Positions 1-10,166 of a stretch of DNA of 64,000 nt are shown here, piece after piece. This DNA comes from Planctomicrobium sp051466335. GTDB lineage: Bacteria; Planctomycetota; Planctomycetia; Planctomycetales; Planctomycetaceae. A model generated the notes under the pieces. The model did not search any database. It saw only the letters and a program-made list of their open reading frames with translations, and was not told where the DNA came from. A program made the translations under genes and the position numbers. Position 1 is the stretch's first letter. Each line of letters opens with the position of its first letter. The stretch is taken from NCBI RefSeq assembly GCF_051466335.1, contig NZ_CP195793.1, forward strand, positions 310,001 to 374,000, written 5' to 3'.

Positions 1-117
1 ACGACAAGTCCAGATGGCAGTCAGGTACACTGCTGGAGCATGTATGTAGGTAGAAATGGAGTTCAGTACATAAACTCAGCCAGTGTTCCTGGCCAAGCTC
101 CTGCCGAAGTGAAATAG
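1..117 (+). CDS. C-terminal end of an unidentified CDS (partial)
   Basis: An open frame runs from the window edge to a TAG at 115-117 and gives the last 38 residues of a protein, ending PGQAPAEVK. No family is recognisable from so short a piece. The gene begins outside the window. Confidence 0.45.
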   Translation, partial: TTSPDGSQVHCWSMYVGRNGVQYINSASVPGQAPAEVK

Positions 118-446
118 TTCCGACATCAATGCAATTGGCGTTTTCAGTGGATTGCAAGATTCTGGAAGGTCGGTCTGGTCTTACGCAGCGGCACTCGCGT
201 CGGTTAACTTCCAGCCAGAGGTCGCCGGAGACTACGTAAACGGTATGGACCAGATTTTTGAGGACGACGCTGCATTTCAGATCCGTGAAGAGGAATTGGC
301 ATTCAGCTACTCGATGCTGGGCTGGACCGCTGCAAGGATTGGGGTACTGACTGGCACTGGGCCACCCTGAGTTTTATGGTCGGTTTGCTTTCTCTGCAGA
401 ATTGGCTCGGCAGATTGATTCCCCGTTCGATGGGGGTGATGCCTGA
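113..446 (+). pseudogene. Decayed gene fragment with a frameshift
   Basis: The frame opening at 113 has protein-like composition (for example ALASVNFQPEVAGDYVNGMD) and stops at 368-370. The frame shifted by one base continues with HPEFYGRFAFSAELARQID and ends at a TGA at 444-446. A single base change near 355-360 would join the two into one reading frame of about 110 residues with no good start codon. I read this as the remnant of a broken gene. I do not recognise the family. A sequencing error is the alternative. Confidence 0.35.
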
Positions 447-1050
447 ATGGCAATGGAACTCGTTGAAAATTCCCTGCAGGATGTGGTGGGCCGAATCGAA
501 TTCTCATCCCTGTTTTGGAGTTGAAGTGATGCTCAGTGTGCAGGCGATGAAAGTCCGTCATCACGGACAATCGAGCTGCTTGAAGTCGCTTCGCTCTCCA
601 TGCGAATCGCCCGCAATGAGGTTTCCATCCCCTGAGTTCCTGGCGCGACTAGCGAGCCTACTTGCAGGCGGAAAGTTGGCAGAACACGTCCTTCTGCGCG
701 ACCAAAAATTCGATGGAAGTCTGACGGAACAGTTGCAAAGTATTTGGCACGCGATATCAAAGTCGCTGACAAGCACAATTTGCCTGCATGGTGAACTACG
801 GAACTGGCTCGGGTGTAAGCACTTGCATGCAAGAGAGGATCTACTTGCTTTCAACTCATGAGCCGTTTACGATATGTATTGCTTAACTGCGACCCCTACC
901 TCCCGAAATCCACCACACCTGCAATCCGGTCCTGTTGAGCACACAGTTGTACTTCGTCCAGTCAGGTTGACCCGTTCACATGATTGGCACTGAATATCGG
1001 CTGACCTGCCATTGTACCTGCCACCGTCCTCCCTGAATGGGGCCTTACCC
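447..1050. other. About 600 bases without a supported gene
   Basis: Short frames occur here (for example 447-524, MAMELVENSLQDVV, whose ATG follows the preceding TGA directly), and a protein-like stretch around 560-630 is broken by stops. Together with the frameshifted fragment just upstream this looks like decayed coding sequence. I see no RNA gene or clear promoter. Confidence 0.4.
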
Positions 1051-2436
1051 ATGCTCGAAAACTTTGAGGGGTTGGATCGCCGTAGCTTTCTACGCACTTC
1101 TGGAAGCGTAGTTGGAGCTGCCCTTCCAGTTGGTATCTCTCTCGCGAATGATTCGTTCGCCAACCGGCCCGTCGGCTTTGGTCGAGCGAAGTCGGTTCTG
1201 ATTGTTTTGTTAAGTGGCGGACTCAGCCAGCTTGATACGCTTGATATGAAGCCCGACGCCCCAGCCGAAGTTCGTGGTGAGTTCGCTCCGATTTCGACGA
1301 CACTTCCGGGTGTGACTGTTTGTGAGCATTTGCCGAAATTCGCTCAACAGACGGATCGTTGGGCGATTGTCCGAACACTCGCACACCGTGAGCACAACCA
1401 TCTGTTGGCGACCCACGTGGCACTGACGGGGCGACCGACTCCACTTCCGCGGGGAGGTTCGGATCTCGATCGCGTTGAAACTCGCAATGACTTTCCGAAT
1501 TTTGCTGCTGCTCTCAATTTCATCAGACCACGGACTGATGGAATGCCTTCAGGCGTGGCTTTGCCAAACTACCTGATCGAAGGCCCTTTGACATGGCCTG
1601 GTCAGCATGCTGGATTTCTCGGACCTAAACACGATCCTTGGCAAATCAATGGAGATCCGAACGACAATGGCTTCCAGATGCAGGCTCTCGCAATGCGTCC
1701 AGATGTCCCCATTGAAAGGCTCCGCTCGCGGCAGCATCTGCTCGGTGAGCTGAGCTTGAACCGAAGCAGGACGATGAGTGTTGATATCGAATCGCTTCGC
1801 GATCAACAGCAGTTAGCATTCAATCTGATGACCTCTGGTAAGGTAACTCAGGCGTTTGAGCTGAACCGGGAATCCGACGAAACTCGCGAACGATACGGCC
1901 GCAATAAGTTTGGACAGTCTCTGTTGCTATCCAAGCGTCTCGTCGAAGCGGGCGTTCCGATGGTCCATGCGACAATGGGAATTGTTCAGACATGGGACAC
2001 GCATGTTGACAATTGGGGGCGACTCAAAAATACGCTCTTGCCTCAACTGGATCAGGGGCTTGCGGCACTCACTGACGACTTGCAGGCGAGCGGTCTGCTG
2101 GATGAAACTCTAATCGTCGTCATGAGTGAGTTTGGAAGAACTCCTGCGGTCTCGACGCTACCAGGTCAGACGATTCCCGGACGAGACCACTGGGCGCACG
2201 CATATTCTGGCCTGTTCGCCGGTGCGGGAGTCAAGGGAGGCCAAGTCCTCGGGCAGACCGACAGGCAAGCCGCCTATCCCGTGAGCAAATCATGGTCTCC
2301 TGCCGATATCTGTACAACGATTTTCAACTCGCTAGGTGTGGACGCTGGAGCGACGCTTTATGACCCATTAAATCGTCCTCATCACCTTCTCAACGGGAAT
2401 GTCATCTCGAATCTTTATACGGGAGCGACTGCATGA
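1051..2436 (+). CDS. DUF1501 family protein, Tat-exported (461 aa)
   Basis: DUF1501 protein of the alkaline-phosphatase/sulfatase-like superfold, a family greatly expanded in planctomycetes and of unknown substrate. Seen: a twin-arginine leader (LDRRSFLRTSG, about residues 8-18), then VLLSGGLSQLDTLDMKPDAP, CEHLPKFA, a WDTH motif in the middle, SEFGRTP, and GRDHW in the C-terminal third, the usual family order. I chose ATG 1051 because it places RRSFL near the N-terminus; an upstream TTG at 1012 would add 13 residues that do not fit a Tat leader. The stop overlaps the next start as ATGA, so the two genes are probably translationally coupled. In this phylum DUF1501 genes usually sit beside DUF1549/DUF1553 cytochrome genes, as here. 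Confidence 0.9.
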   Translation: MLENFEGLDRRSFLRTSGSVVGAALPVGISLANDSFANRPVGFGRAKSVLIVLLSGGLSQLDTLDMKPDAPAEVRGEFAPISTTLPGVTVCEHLPKFAQQTDRWAIVRTLAHREHNHLLATHVALTGRPTPLPRGGSDLDRVETRNDFPNFAAALNFIRPRTDGMPSGVALPNYLIEGPLTWPGQHAGFLGPKHDPWQINGDPNDNGFQMQALAMRPDVPIERLRSRQHLLGELSLNRSRTMSVDIESLRDQQQLAFNLMTSGKVTQAFELNRESDETRERYGRNKFGQSLLLSKRLVEAGVPMVHATMGIVQTWDTHVDNWGRLKNTLLPQLDQGLAALTDDLQASGLLDETLIVVMSEFGRTPAVSTLPGQTIPGRDHWAHAYSGLFAGAGVKGGQVLGQTDRQAAYPVSKSWSPADICTTIFNSLGVDAGATLYDPLNRPHHLLNGNVISNLYTGATA

Positions 2437-3911
2437 CTGGCCGCCCGAATCCACATTCTGATTCACACTGGCAGCATGTCAGACGGACCCGCCGTGAGGC
2501 ATTACAGGTCGGGGCGATCGGGATTCTTGGATTGGGGATGAATCATCTGACGGGGCTACGCGAGGCCTCTGCAGTGGGTGGCGTCGGATCCAGTGGTCGA
2601 GCGCGATCGTGCATCTTTGTTTTTCTCTCCGGTGGATTGTCGCAGCTGGAGAGCTTCGACATGAAACCTTCAGCTCCCGAGAACATCCGCGGTGAGTTCA
2701 AGCCTTGCAGCACGAAAACACCGGGGCTCCAGATCTGTGAACACTTGCCGAAGCTGGCAGAGCGAAGTGAGATGTGGGCGGTGTGCCGATCGTTAACGCA
2801 TCCCTCCAATGACCACACTGCCGGTCATCACATCATGTTGACCGGACATTCCGAATTGCCGACGGGATTCAGTCCGGCCGGGCCCAGTCGCACTGACGAT
2901 GCTTCGGTCGCGGCGATCACTGGCTACGCAATGCGTGAACGTCAGCACAACAATCTTCCAACCGCCGTCGTTCTGCCGGAACGACTCGTTCACAGCACTG
3001 GTCGCGTGATCCCCGGGCAGGATGCTGGAGTCATGGGAGCGCGACATAACCCTTGGCTCATCCAGGCGAGTCCCTTTCACAACGCTTCTTACGGGGCGTT
3101 TCCGGCCTACGCGTTTGACCATCAAGTTCGAGGCAACGCCGACGATCGTATTTTTCAGGCCCCACAGCTTACCTTGCCGGAGGGGCTCAGCATGCAGGCG
3201 ATCAACGGGCGTCTCGCCCTGTTCGACGTGCTGAATCAACAACGGAGATCTCTCGATAAATACGCTCAGGTCGAGAATTTTGACAGACTCAGACAGGGGG
3301 CTGTCTCACTGCTGACCGAATCCGCAGTGAATGAGGCCATGGACGTCACAAACGCCTCTGAGCAGGATTTGGACCGATATGGGCGCCATTCATTTGGGTG
3401 GTCGCTGTTGATGGCGCGCCGCCTGGTCGGCGCCGGCGTCAGCCTCGTGCAGGTCAATTTGGGAAATAATGAAACTTGGGACACTCATGGAAACGCCTTC
3501 CCTCACCTGAAAGACAAGCTGTTTCCACCGACCGACCAAGCACTCTCTGCATTGCTGGACGACCTTGCCTCGACGGGGGAATTGGATGAAACCCTCGTCG
3601 TGGTGTGTAGCGAATTCGGACGCACGCCCCAGATCACGCTGCTCGAGAATCATTACAAGCTTCCCGGTCGCGATCACTGGGGAGCGGTCCAGTCCGTCCT
3701 GTTTGCAGGAGGTGGAGTTCGGGGCGGGAACGTCATTGGGCAATCGGATGCGCAAGGTGCTTATCCGAAGGAACAACCCGTCAAACCAGAGAATTTTGCA
3801 GCAACAATTTACAACGCGCTCGGCATCCCGGCGACTGCCGCCTGGCACGATGTTGAAAATCGACCTCACCACATTTATAGCGGCGAACCGATCGCAGGTT
3901 TGTACGCTTAA
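2433..3911 (+). CDS. DUF1501 family protein, Tat-exported (492 aa)
   Basis: Second DUF1501 paralogue. The leader has RRTRREALQVGAIG around residues 17-30 followed by a hydrophobic stretch, consistent with Tat export. Family signatures follow in order: FLSGGLSQLESFDMKPSAP, CEHLPKLAE, NNETWDTHGN, SEFGRTP, PGRDHWG. The ATG overlaps the TGA of the preceding gene, implying coupled translation. The function is unknown; the fold suggests a metal-dependent hydrolase, but no substrate can be named. Confidence 0.9.
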   Translation: MTGRPNPHSDSHWQHVRRTRREALQVGAIGILGLGMNHLTGLREASAVGGVGSSGRARSCIFVFLSGGLSQLESFDMKPSAPENIRGEFKPCSTKTPGLQICEHLPKLAERSEMWAVCRSLTHPSNDHTAGHHIMLTGHSELPTGFSPAGPSRTDDASVAAITGYAMRERQHNNLPTAVVLPERLVHSTGRVIPGQDAGVMGARHNPWLIQASPFHNASYGAFPAYAFDHQVRGNADDRIFQAPQLTLPEGLSMQAINGRLALFDVLNQQRRSLDKYAQVENFDRLRQGAVSLLTESAVNEAMDVTNASEQDLDRYGRHSFGWSLLMARRLVGAGVSLVQVNLGNNETWDTHGNAFPHLKDKLFPPTDQALSALLDDLASTGELDETLVVVCSEFGRTPQITLLENHYKLPGRDHWGAVQSVLFAGGGVRGGNVIGQSDAQGAYPKEQPVKPENFAATIYNALGIPATAAWHDVENRPHHIYSGEPIAGLYA

Positions 3912-3967
3912 CCCTCAAGGCTGAAAAAGGTCTATGAATCTCCTTCGCCTACACTCCAGGAATTGAG

Positions 3968-5389
3968 ATGCGTAACTCGCAATTGTTAAACCAGATGGCA
4001 TGTCGAGATTTCCGGCGGTCCGTAAATCTAAATCGTCGACAGGCTCTCTGTGCAGGGACGATTTCCGCACTAGGACTTGGACTTGACCTCGGAAGTCTGG
4101 AGTCCCGTATTGCAGCAGCACACGCAGCCGAGTTGACCCTTCCAGTTAAACGTGCCAAGGCGTGCATCTTTATTTTTATGTGGGGCGGTCCAAGTCAGCT
4201 GGATACGTTCGACTTGAAACCTGACGCTCCCTCAGAAGTTCGTGGTGAATTCAACCCAATCTCGACACGCGTTCCCGGGATCCAGATCTGCGAGCACTTC
4301 ACAAAAATTGCTGGCCTTACTGACAAAATGGCGATCATTCGGTCACTGACCCATGATGATCCAGCCCATCTCTCGAGTGGGCATTTAGCTGTGACCGGCC
4401 AACTCGCCCCCGTGCTGAAAAGCGATGCGGATCCACCGAGTGCAAAAGATTCTCCGCATCTGGGATCGCTCGTTTCAAAACTCCGGCCCGTTTCCAATGG
4501 ACTCCCATCCTTTGTCGCGATGCCGTGGAAAGCGTTCCATCCGGCAGCGCCCGGCGGCGAGGCACCCGGTCAACACGGTGGTTGGATGGGATCGGCGTAT
4601 GATGGAATGTTATTAACGGGAGACCCCAATCAGCCTGCCTGGCAGCCTCAAGGATTATCCTTACCAGCTGATATTCAAATGGAACGCCTGCAATCGCGGG
4701 TAGAACTTCTCCGGATGCTCGATGCACAGCGATCGACTCTCCATCGGTCGCTCGAGACAACGGCGTTCGGGAATCACCAATCACGCGCCATGGAGATGGT
4801 CGGATCAGAACAGGTGAGATCTGCGTTTGACCTGTCTCAAGAGAGCGATGCGATGCGGGAACGGTATGGCCGGAATATTCACGGTCAATGCGTACTGATG
4901 GCTCGGCGTTTGGTTGAACATGGCGTGCCACTGGTTTCAGTGAACTGGCACAACGATGGAATGAACTTCTGGGATACTCATGGGGACAACTTCAATCGTT
5001 TGAAGAACGATTTGATCCCACCTGCTGATCAGGCACTCTCAGCGCTTATTACGGATCTTGAAGAACGTGGAATGCTTGACGAGACGATCATCGCCTGGGT
5101 AGGGGAATTCGGCCGTCGCCCTCAGATCACCGCGGGCAATGCAGGACGCGAACATTGGCCGTTCTGCTACAGCGGAATTCTTGCTGGAGGTGGAGTTCGC
5201 CCCGGCATCGTTTATGGTTCCAGCGATCAACACGCTGCCTACCCCACGTCCAACCCCGTTACTCCCCAAGACTTTGCCACCACAATCCTTCACGCGATGG
5301 GCTTACCGACTGAAGCCATGCTGCCTGATCGAGAAGGTCGTCCACACCGAATCACCTCAGGGAGAGTTTTACATGAATTGCTGGTGTGA
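3968..5389 (+). CDS. DUF1501 family protein, Tat-exported (473 aa)
   Basis: Third DUF1501 paralogue in the row. Tat-like leader NRRQALCAGTISALGLGLDL at about residues 23-42, then FMWGGPSQLDTFDLKPDAP, CEHFTKIA, FWDTHGDN and GEFGRRP, with REHWPF in place of GRDHW. The ATG at 3968 follows a 56-base gap. The 3' end overlaps the start of the next, much larger gene by 17 bases, so the cluster probably forms one transcript. The proteins may act in the periplasm on the same substrate class, but nothing in the sequence names it. Confidence 0.9.
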   Translation: MRNSQLLNQMACRDFRRSVNLNRRQALCAGTISALGLGLDLGSLESRIAAAHAAELTLPVKRAKACIFIFMWGGPSQLDTFDLKPDAPSEVRGEFNPISTRVPGIQICEHFTKIAGLTDKMAIIRSLTHDDPAHLSSGHLAVTGQLAPVLKSDADPPSAKDSPHLGSLVSKLRPVSNGLPSFVAMPWKAFHPAAPGGEAPGQHGGWMGSAYDGMLLTGDPNQPAWQPQGLSLPADIQMERLQSRVELLRMLDAQRSTLHRSLETTAFGNHQSRAMEMVGSEQVRSAFDLSQESDAMRERYGRNIHGQCVLMARRLVEHGVPLVSVNWHNDGMNFWDTHGDNFNRLKNDLIPPADQALSALITDLEERGMLDETIIAWVGEFGRRPQITAGNAGREHWPFCYSGILAGGGVRPGIVYGSSDQHAAYPTSNPVTPQDFATTILHAMGLPTEAMLPDREGRPHRITSGRVLHELLV

Positions 5390-8300
5390 CGTTGCCATGA
5401 GAATGATGAGCGATATCTTCCTGACTTGTCCAAAAGCTATTCGAAGCAGGACCCGGACAGTTATTGTACTCTGCCTCGCCTGGATCTATTCGGCTCTGCC
5501 CGTCGAAGCGCAGGTGATCAACTCGGTGCAGCAGCGGACCTGCAAGGCGGGGCAGACAACGCAACTGACGATCCAGGGAACTGATCTCAATGACTCGCTG
5601 CGGATTTTAGTGAGCAGTCCTGCCGTTCAATCGAAGATCGAAAAGATCGAACCAACTCAAGCAACAGTCACACTCACTCTGGCTGAAGACTCTCCTCCGG
5701 GCCCGATGAGCATCTGGTTGACGACCGCTACGGGAGCAGTGAAATCACATCTCCTTTATGTCGACGACCTGGATGCAGTCGCCGATCAGGGAAACAATCA
5801 CACTCGGGAAACGGCACAGCAGCTTTCGACTCACTCATCCGTTGAAGGAGTCTGCAATGCATCGCTCAGCGACTTCTATCGATTCCATGCAGACGCTGGG
5901 CAACGTATTGCCGTCGAAGTCCATACGCAGCAACTTCGGTCGACAATGGATCCGGTCGTTCGGCTGCTGAATGCTGCAGGCCAGTCCCTCATTCAAGCCG
6001 ATGACAGTCCAGTTGGTCCGGATTGTTCATTCAGCTATCAGATCGAGAAGGCTGGAGACTATTGGATCGAAGTCCTCGACAGTCGGCATGGGGCAAACGG
6101 TGCTCCCTATCAACTGCGCATCGGTAATTTCCCAGTCGTTCACCATTGTTTTCCAATCGCGATCAAACGAGGAGAGAAAGCGAACATCCGCTTCATTGGA
6201 CCTGATGGTCCGATGTTGATGCCGCAAGAATTCGCCGTCGGCACTGCTCCTCAGGTTCGCGATCGCGTGCGTGTACGATTCGCACCCGGCCAGCCTGCAA
6301 GCTGGCTGCCGCTCATCCGCAGTTCACAAACACAGGTGATTGAGCCAGTCGCGAGCGACGTGCTCACGCTCCCGATTGGAATTAACGGTCGCTTCAAAGA
6401 ACCACAGGAAATCGACAGTTATTTGATTCATGGAACGAAAGGGCAATCCGTTCATTTTAGTACTGTGACACGTAGCGTCGGTAGCCCAACCATCCTACAG
6501 ATGCGACTCTTCAACAGTGCGGGAACTCGAATTGCAGAATCGAAGGTGTCCGAGTCGGATGAATCGACGTTCACTACAACTTTTCCTGAAGATGGAGACT
6601 ATCGACTTGAGGTGGCCGACCTCTTGAAGAGAGGTGGAGACCAATTCAACTACTACATCGAGTGCGTCCCAGCGGGAACGTTTGCTATTTCATTTAAACC
6701 GGTGGCCAGCACCCGAGAAGATTTCCTCATTGAACCGGGGCACGGTGCGTGCGCATTGGAACTGCAAATCCAGCGATTCGGTTACGATGGCGAGATCGAC
6801 CTCGCTTTGAGCGTACCAGACTCCGGACTGCGCCTCTTAAATCCACGCATTCCTGCAAACGCGAATGAAGCGAAGATTTATCTGGCGGCAGATCCAAAAT
6901 GGAAAGCGGAAAACGCGAACGTCCTGCAACTCACCGCAACGTCCGTGACGAATCCGGAGCTTCAATGTGTTGTCGACAGCCGTGCATTGCGGCGAGTGAA
7001 AGAGCCATCGATTCTCGCACCTGTTGATCGGGTCGAAGGAGAGATTGTTCTCTCTTCCGGGGCGGGAACACCATCTCCATTCGAACTCGCTACAACTGAA
7101 CCGATCGAGTTCGCCCGGCCGATTCGGTCCCATTCGGCGGTCCTGACTCTCAAACGAATTCAAGAGAACTTCAAAGCTGGGGTCGACATTCTTCCAGATC
7201 AGTTCCCCGCCGGGTGGGGCGTCTCGACTCAAGTGGAACAAGATAAATACACACTCAATTTCACGCGTGGTGATCAGGCGACTGTAGAACCTGAGCAATT
7301 GCAGTTGCTGGTCTTTGGTGAACTTGATGGACGAGGCCGGATCGAAACCTGCCGCGTCCCTGTTCAGTGGATCGACCCAGTCCGTGTCACGCTTTCATTC
7401 CCAGCACCACTGGTTAGAGGAGGCCAGGCCAGCGCTGAATTGAAATTGCAACGATCAGGATCGGATCCACAACCAGTCACAATCACGGTCGATCAGTTGC
7501 CCGCAGGTATTACAGGACTTTCACCAATCACCATTGCAGCTGATCAAAACTCGGCGGTGATGACATTTGAGATCGCCGCTGATGCGGTTCTCGATCTTAA
7601 ACGCGAATTCACAGTTCGTGCGACCAGCAAGTTTGCGGCACAGGAATTTACCGTCAGCTCGGCGCATGAGCTTCCACTGTTGACTGATAGTCCTGCAAGC
7701 GTTGTTGTCCATCCGAGTCAGATCAGCTTTGACGATCCACGGGGACGGCAGCAGCTCGCCATCACAGGGATCGACGCTCAGGATGGAATGCGGGACTGGA
7801 CGCGCACTGCCAGGATTTCTTCGTCAAATCCTCTCATCGCTGAGGTGCGGAATGGAGTCGTCTATCCCGTCGCCGATGGCGAAACGGAAGTGGTCGTCGA
7901 AGTAGGGCACGCCAGAAGCGTTGTTCCTGTTCGCGTGACCAATCGAACCACGTTCCGTAAGCTCGGGTTCGAGTCAGAAGTTCTGGTTGCATTGTCCAAA
8001 CAAGGATGCAACGCTGGCGCCTGCCACGGTTCTCCAAGCGGTAAAGGGGGATTCCGACTCTCCCTGCGAGCGTTCGATATGAAACTCGATGAGCACACCT
8101 TGATTCACGAGGAGTTCGGTCGTCGAGTGAATACCCTTGAACCAGAAGAAAGCTTGCTCTTGCTAAAGCCGCTGATGAGTGTCTCGCACGGCGGTGGAAA
8201 GCAGATGCGAAAGAGCGACGTGGCCTACGCCATTCTTCAGGACTGGATCTCAACAGGTGCGACCGCAGATCCAGAGGGGACGCCTCGGATCGTCAAAATT

Positions 8301-10052
8301 GAAATTTATCCGAGCCAGAAACGAATCCTGAAAGTTCAAAACGGCGGGGTGCAGTTTGCAGTAACTGCGCATCTCGCTGACGGCCGCAAACGCGACGTCA
8401 CTCACTTGGCCGCCTATGAAACATCCGACACCTCTGTCGCGACAGTCAGTGTCAACGGGTTCGTCACCCCACAGGCCCGTGGAGAAGTCGCGATCCTCGT
8501 CCGGGTCCTCGAATACATCGAGTCGGTCCCTTTGATGTTTGTCGAGAATCAGGAAGGATTCGAATGGCGAGCACCGACACCAAACAACTATGTCGATGAA
8601 CTCGTCTACGCCAAGTTGAAACAGCTTCAATATCAGCCTGCCGATCGTTGCAGCGATGATGAATTCTTGCGGCGAGTGAATCTCGACTTGCTTGGAATAC
8701 TTCCCACTCCAGAGCAGACGACCGTCTTCCTGAGTGACAACAGCCCGGACAAGCGCGAACGACTGATCGATTCACTGCTGCAGCGTGAAGAGTTCGCCAA
8801 GTTCTGGGCACTCAAATGGGGCGACCTGCTGAAACTGACGAGTAAGCTCGTCGGGGACGACGGGGTTTACAAGTACCATCGCTGGATCGAAAACTCGTTG
8901 CATACAAACATGCCCTATGATGAGTTTGCAAAGCAACTCCTCACTGGAACCGGCAGCACGTTGGCAAATCCTCCAGCGAATTTCTATCGCACGTCGACTG
9001 ACATGAACGAGTGCGTGGAAACCATTTCGCAAGTTTTCCTCGGTGCCAGATTGCAGTGTGCGAAATGCCACAATCACCCGTTCGAACGATGGACGCAGGA
9101 CAATTACTACGGCCTCGGTGCATTCTTCAATCGGGTTCAGCGACGCAATACCGAACGACCGGGAGAGGCATTCGTTTATACGAATAGTGAGGGTGATGTC
9201 GTTCAACCGAGAACTGGTCAGGTCATGGCTCCTTGGCTGCCTCAAGCGGGAACAGTCGAGTCACCCGGTGATGGTGATCGACGCGGAATCTTCGCGGAAT
9301 GGCTTGTCGATGAAAACAATCCTTACTTCGCCCGGATCGAGGCGAATCGCATCTGGAGTCAGCTCTTTGCACGAGGAATCGTTGATCCAATCGACGACTT
9401 CCGCGATTCGAACCCTCCTTCCAACGCAGCGTTACTTGATGCTCTTGCAGAAGATTTTGTGAAGAGTGGTTACGATCGCAAGCACCTATTACGAGTCATC
9501 CTCAACAGCCAGACTTATCAGGCAAGTTGTGAGACGACGAAGTTCAATGAATCTGACTCACGGTACTTTTCACACCAAGAGCCACGTCTGTTGACTGCGG
9601 AACAGCTACTCGATGCTATCAATCGAACGCTGGCAATTGAGCAGAAGTTCGGAACTCTTCCCGCTGGAACCTTGGCGACTCAGTTGCCTGCCCCGGACCT
9701 CGTCAAAGTCGATTTTCTGAAAGTTTTCGGACAACCAGAACGAAGCACAGTCTGCGCGTGTGAACGGGTTGATGATTCCAATTTGGGAATGGCGATCGAA
9801 TTGTTTAACGGCCCCTTGCTGCATGAAAAACTTCGGGACGCAAACAATCGATTCCGCACATCACTCGGTTCAGGAAAGACGGTCGAGGAAACGATTCGTG
9901 AAATTTACCTCGCGGCTTTATGTCGATTCCCGACTGAAATTGAACTGAAGATTGCTGTGGAACACTGTAGCAAGAACTCTGATCCAATCGTTGGAGTCGA
10001 AGACATCTGCTGGGCGTTGTTCAATACGGACGAATTCCTATTCCAACACTAA
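5373..10052 (+). CDS. Large PPC / Ig-like / DUF1549-DUF1553 planctomycete protein (1559 aa)
   Basis: Secreted multidomain protein. ATG 5373 has a GGAGAG ribosome site 7 bases upstream and lies inside the end of the preceding DUF1501 gene. A hydrophobic export segment (VIVLCLAWIYSALPVEAQ) is followed by a pre-peptidase C-terminal (PPC)-like domain (SDFYRFHADAGQRIAVEV), a central beta-rich region, a BIG2-like Ig domain (SSNPLIAEVRNGVVYPVADG), a GCNAGACHG motif, a second BIG2-like stretch (YETSDTSVATVSVNG), then DUF1549 (DELVYAKLKQL; RRVNLDLLGILPT; CAKCHNHPFERW) and DUF1553 (EANRIWSQLFARGIVDP). CAKCH is a CXXCH heme-attachment motif. DUF1549/DUF1553 are planctomycete signature domains of unknown activity, often thought to act in extracytoplasmic oxidation or polymer breakdown. 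Confidence 0.88.
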   Translation: MNCWCDVAMRMMSDIFLTCPKAIRSRTRTVIVLCLAWIYSALPVEAQVINSVQQRTCKAGQTTQLTIQGTDLNDSLRILVSSPAVQSKIEKIEPTQATVTLTLAEDSPPGPMSIWLTTATGAVKSHLLYVDDLDAVADQGNNHTRETAQQLSTHSSVEGVCNASLSDFYRFHADAGQRIAVEVHTQQLRSTMDPVVRLLNAAGQSLIQADDSPVGPDCSFSYQIEKAGDYWIEVLDSRHGANGAPYQLRIGNFPVVHHCFPIAIKRGEKANIRFIGPDGPMLMPQEFAVGTAPQVRDRVRVRFAPGQPASWLPLIRSSQTQVIEPVASDVLTLPIGINGRFKEPQEIDSYLIHGTKGQSVHFSTVTRSVGSPTILQMRLFNSAGTRIAESKVSESDESTFTTTFPEDGDYRLEVADLLKRGGDQFNYYIECVPAGTFAISFKPVASTREDFLIEPGHGACALELQIQRFGYDGEIDLALSVPDSGLRLLNPRIPANANEAKIYLAADPKWKAENANVLQLTATSVTNPELQCVVDSRALRRVKEPSILAPVDRVEGEIVLSSGAGTPSPFELATTEPIEFARPIRSHSAVLTLKRIQENFKAGVDILPDQFPAGWGVSTQVEQDKYTLNFTRGDQATVEPEQLQLLVFGELDGRGRIETCRVPVQWIDPVRVTLSFPAPLVRGGQASAELKLQRSGSDPQPVTITVDQLPAGITGLSPITIAADQNSAVMTFEIAADAVLDLKREFTVRATSKFAAQEFTVSSAHELPLLTDSPASVVVHPSQISFDDPRGRQQLAITGIDAQDGMRDWTRTARISSSNPLIAEVRNGVVYPVADGETEVVVEVGHARSVVPVRVTNRTTFRKLGFESEVLVALSKQGCNAGACHGSPSGKGGFRLSLRAFDMKLDEHTLIHEEFGRRVNTLEPEESLLLLKPLMSVSHGGGKQMRKSDVAYAILQDWISTGATADPEGTPRIVKIEIYPSQKRILKVQNGGVQFAVTAHLADGRKRDVTHLAAYETSDTSVATVSVNGFVTPQARGEVAILVRVLEYIESVPLMFVENQEGFEWRAPTPNNYVDELVYAKLKQLQYQPADRCSDDEFLRRVNLDLLGILPTPEQTTVFLSDNSPDKRERLIDSLLQREEFAKFWALKWGDLLKLTSKLVGDDGVYKYHRWIENSLHTNMPYDEFAKQLLTGTGSTLANPPANFYRTSTDMNECVETISQVFLGARLQCAKCHNHPFERWTQDNYYGLGAFFNRVQRRNTERPGEAFVYTNSEGDVVQPRTGQVMAPWLPQAGTVESPGDGDRRGIFAEWLVDENNPYFARIEANRIWSQLFARGIVDPIDDFRDSNPPSNAALLDALAEDFVKSGYDRKHLLRVILNSQTYQASCETTKFNESDSRYFSHQEPRLLTAEQLLDAINRTLAIEQKFGTLPAGTLATQLPAPDLVKVDFLKVFGQPERSTVCACERVDDSNLGMAIELFNGPLLHEKLRDANNRFRTSLGSGKTVEETIREIYLAALCRFPTEIELKIAVEHCSKNSDPIVGVEDICWALFNTDEFLFQH

Positions 10053-10166
10053 AACGACGCAGTAGTCCCACCGTTATCGCAGCATGGCAATCGCTGATTT
10101 GATTGCGACGCTGACAGGGACTGGTCCCTTGAGAAAACAGGAGCAGTCTCCTGCTTCAGGAAGATC

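Noticed and set aside
10075..10165. Two small palindromes (GGGAC/GTCCC and CAGGAG/CTCCTG) before the PSCyt1-WD40 gene
   Set aside because: Short stems without a T-run or a recognised operator pattern.
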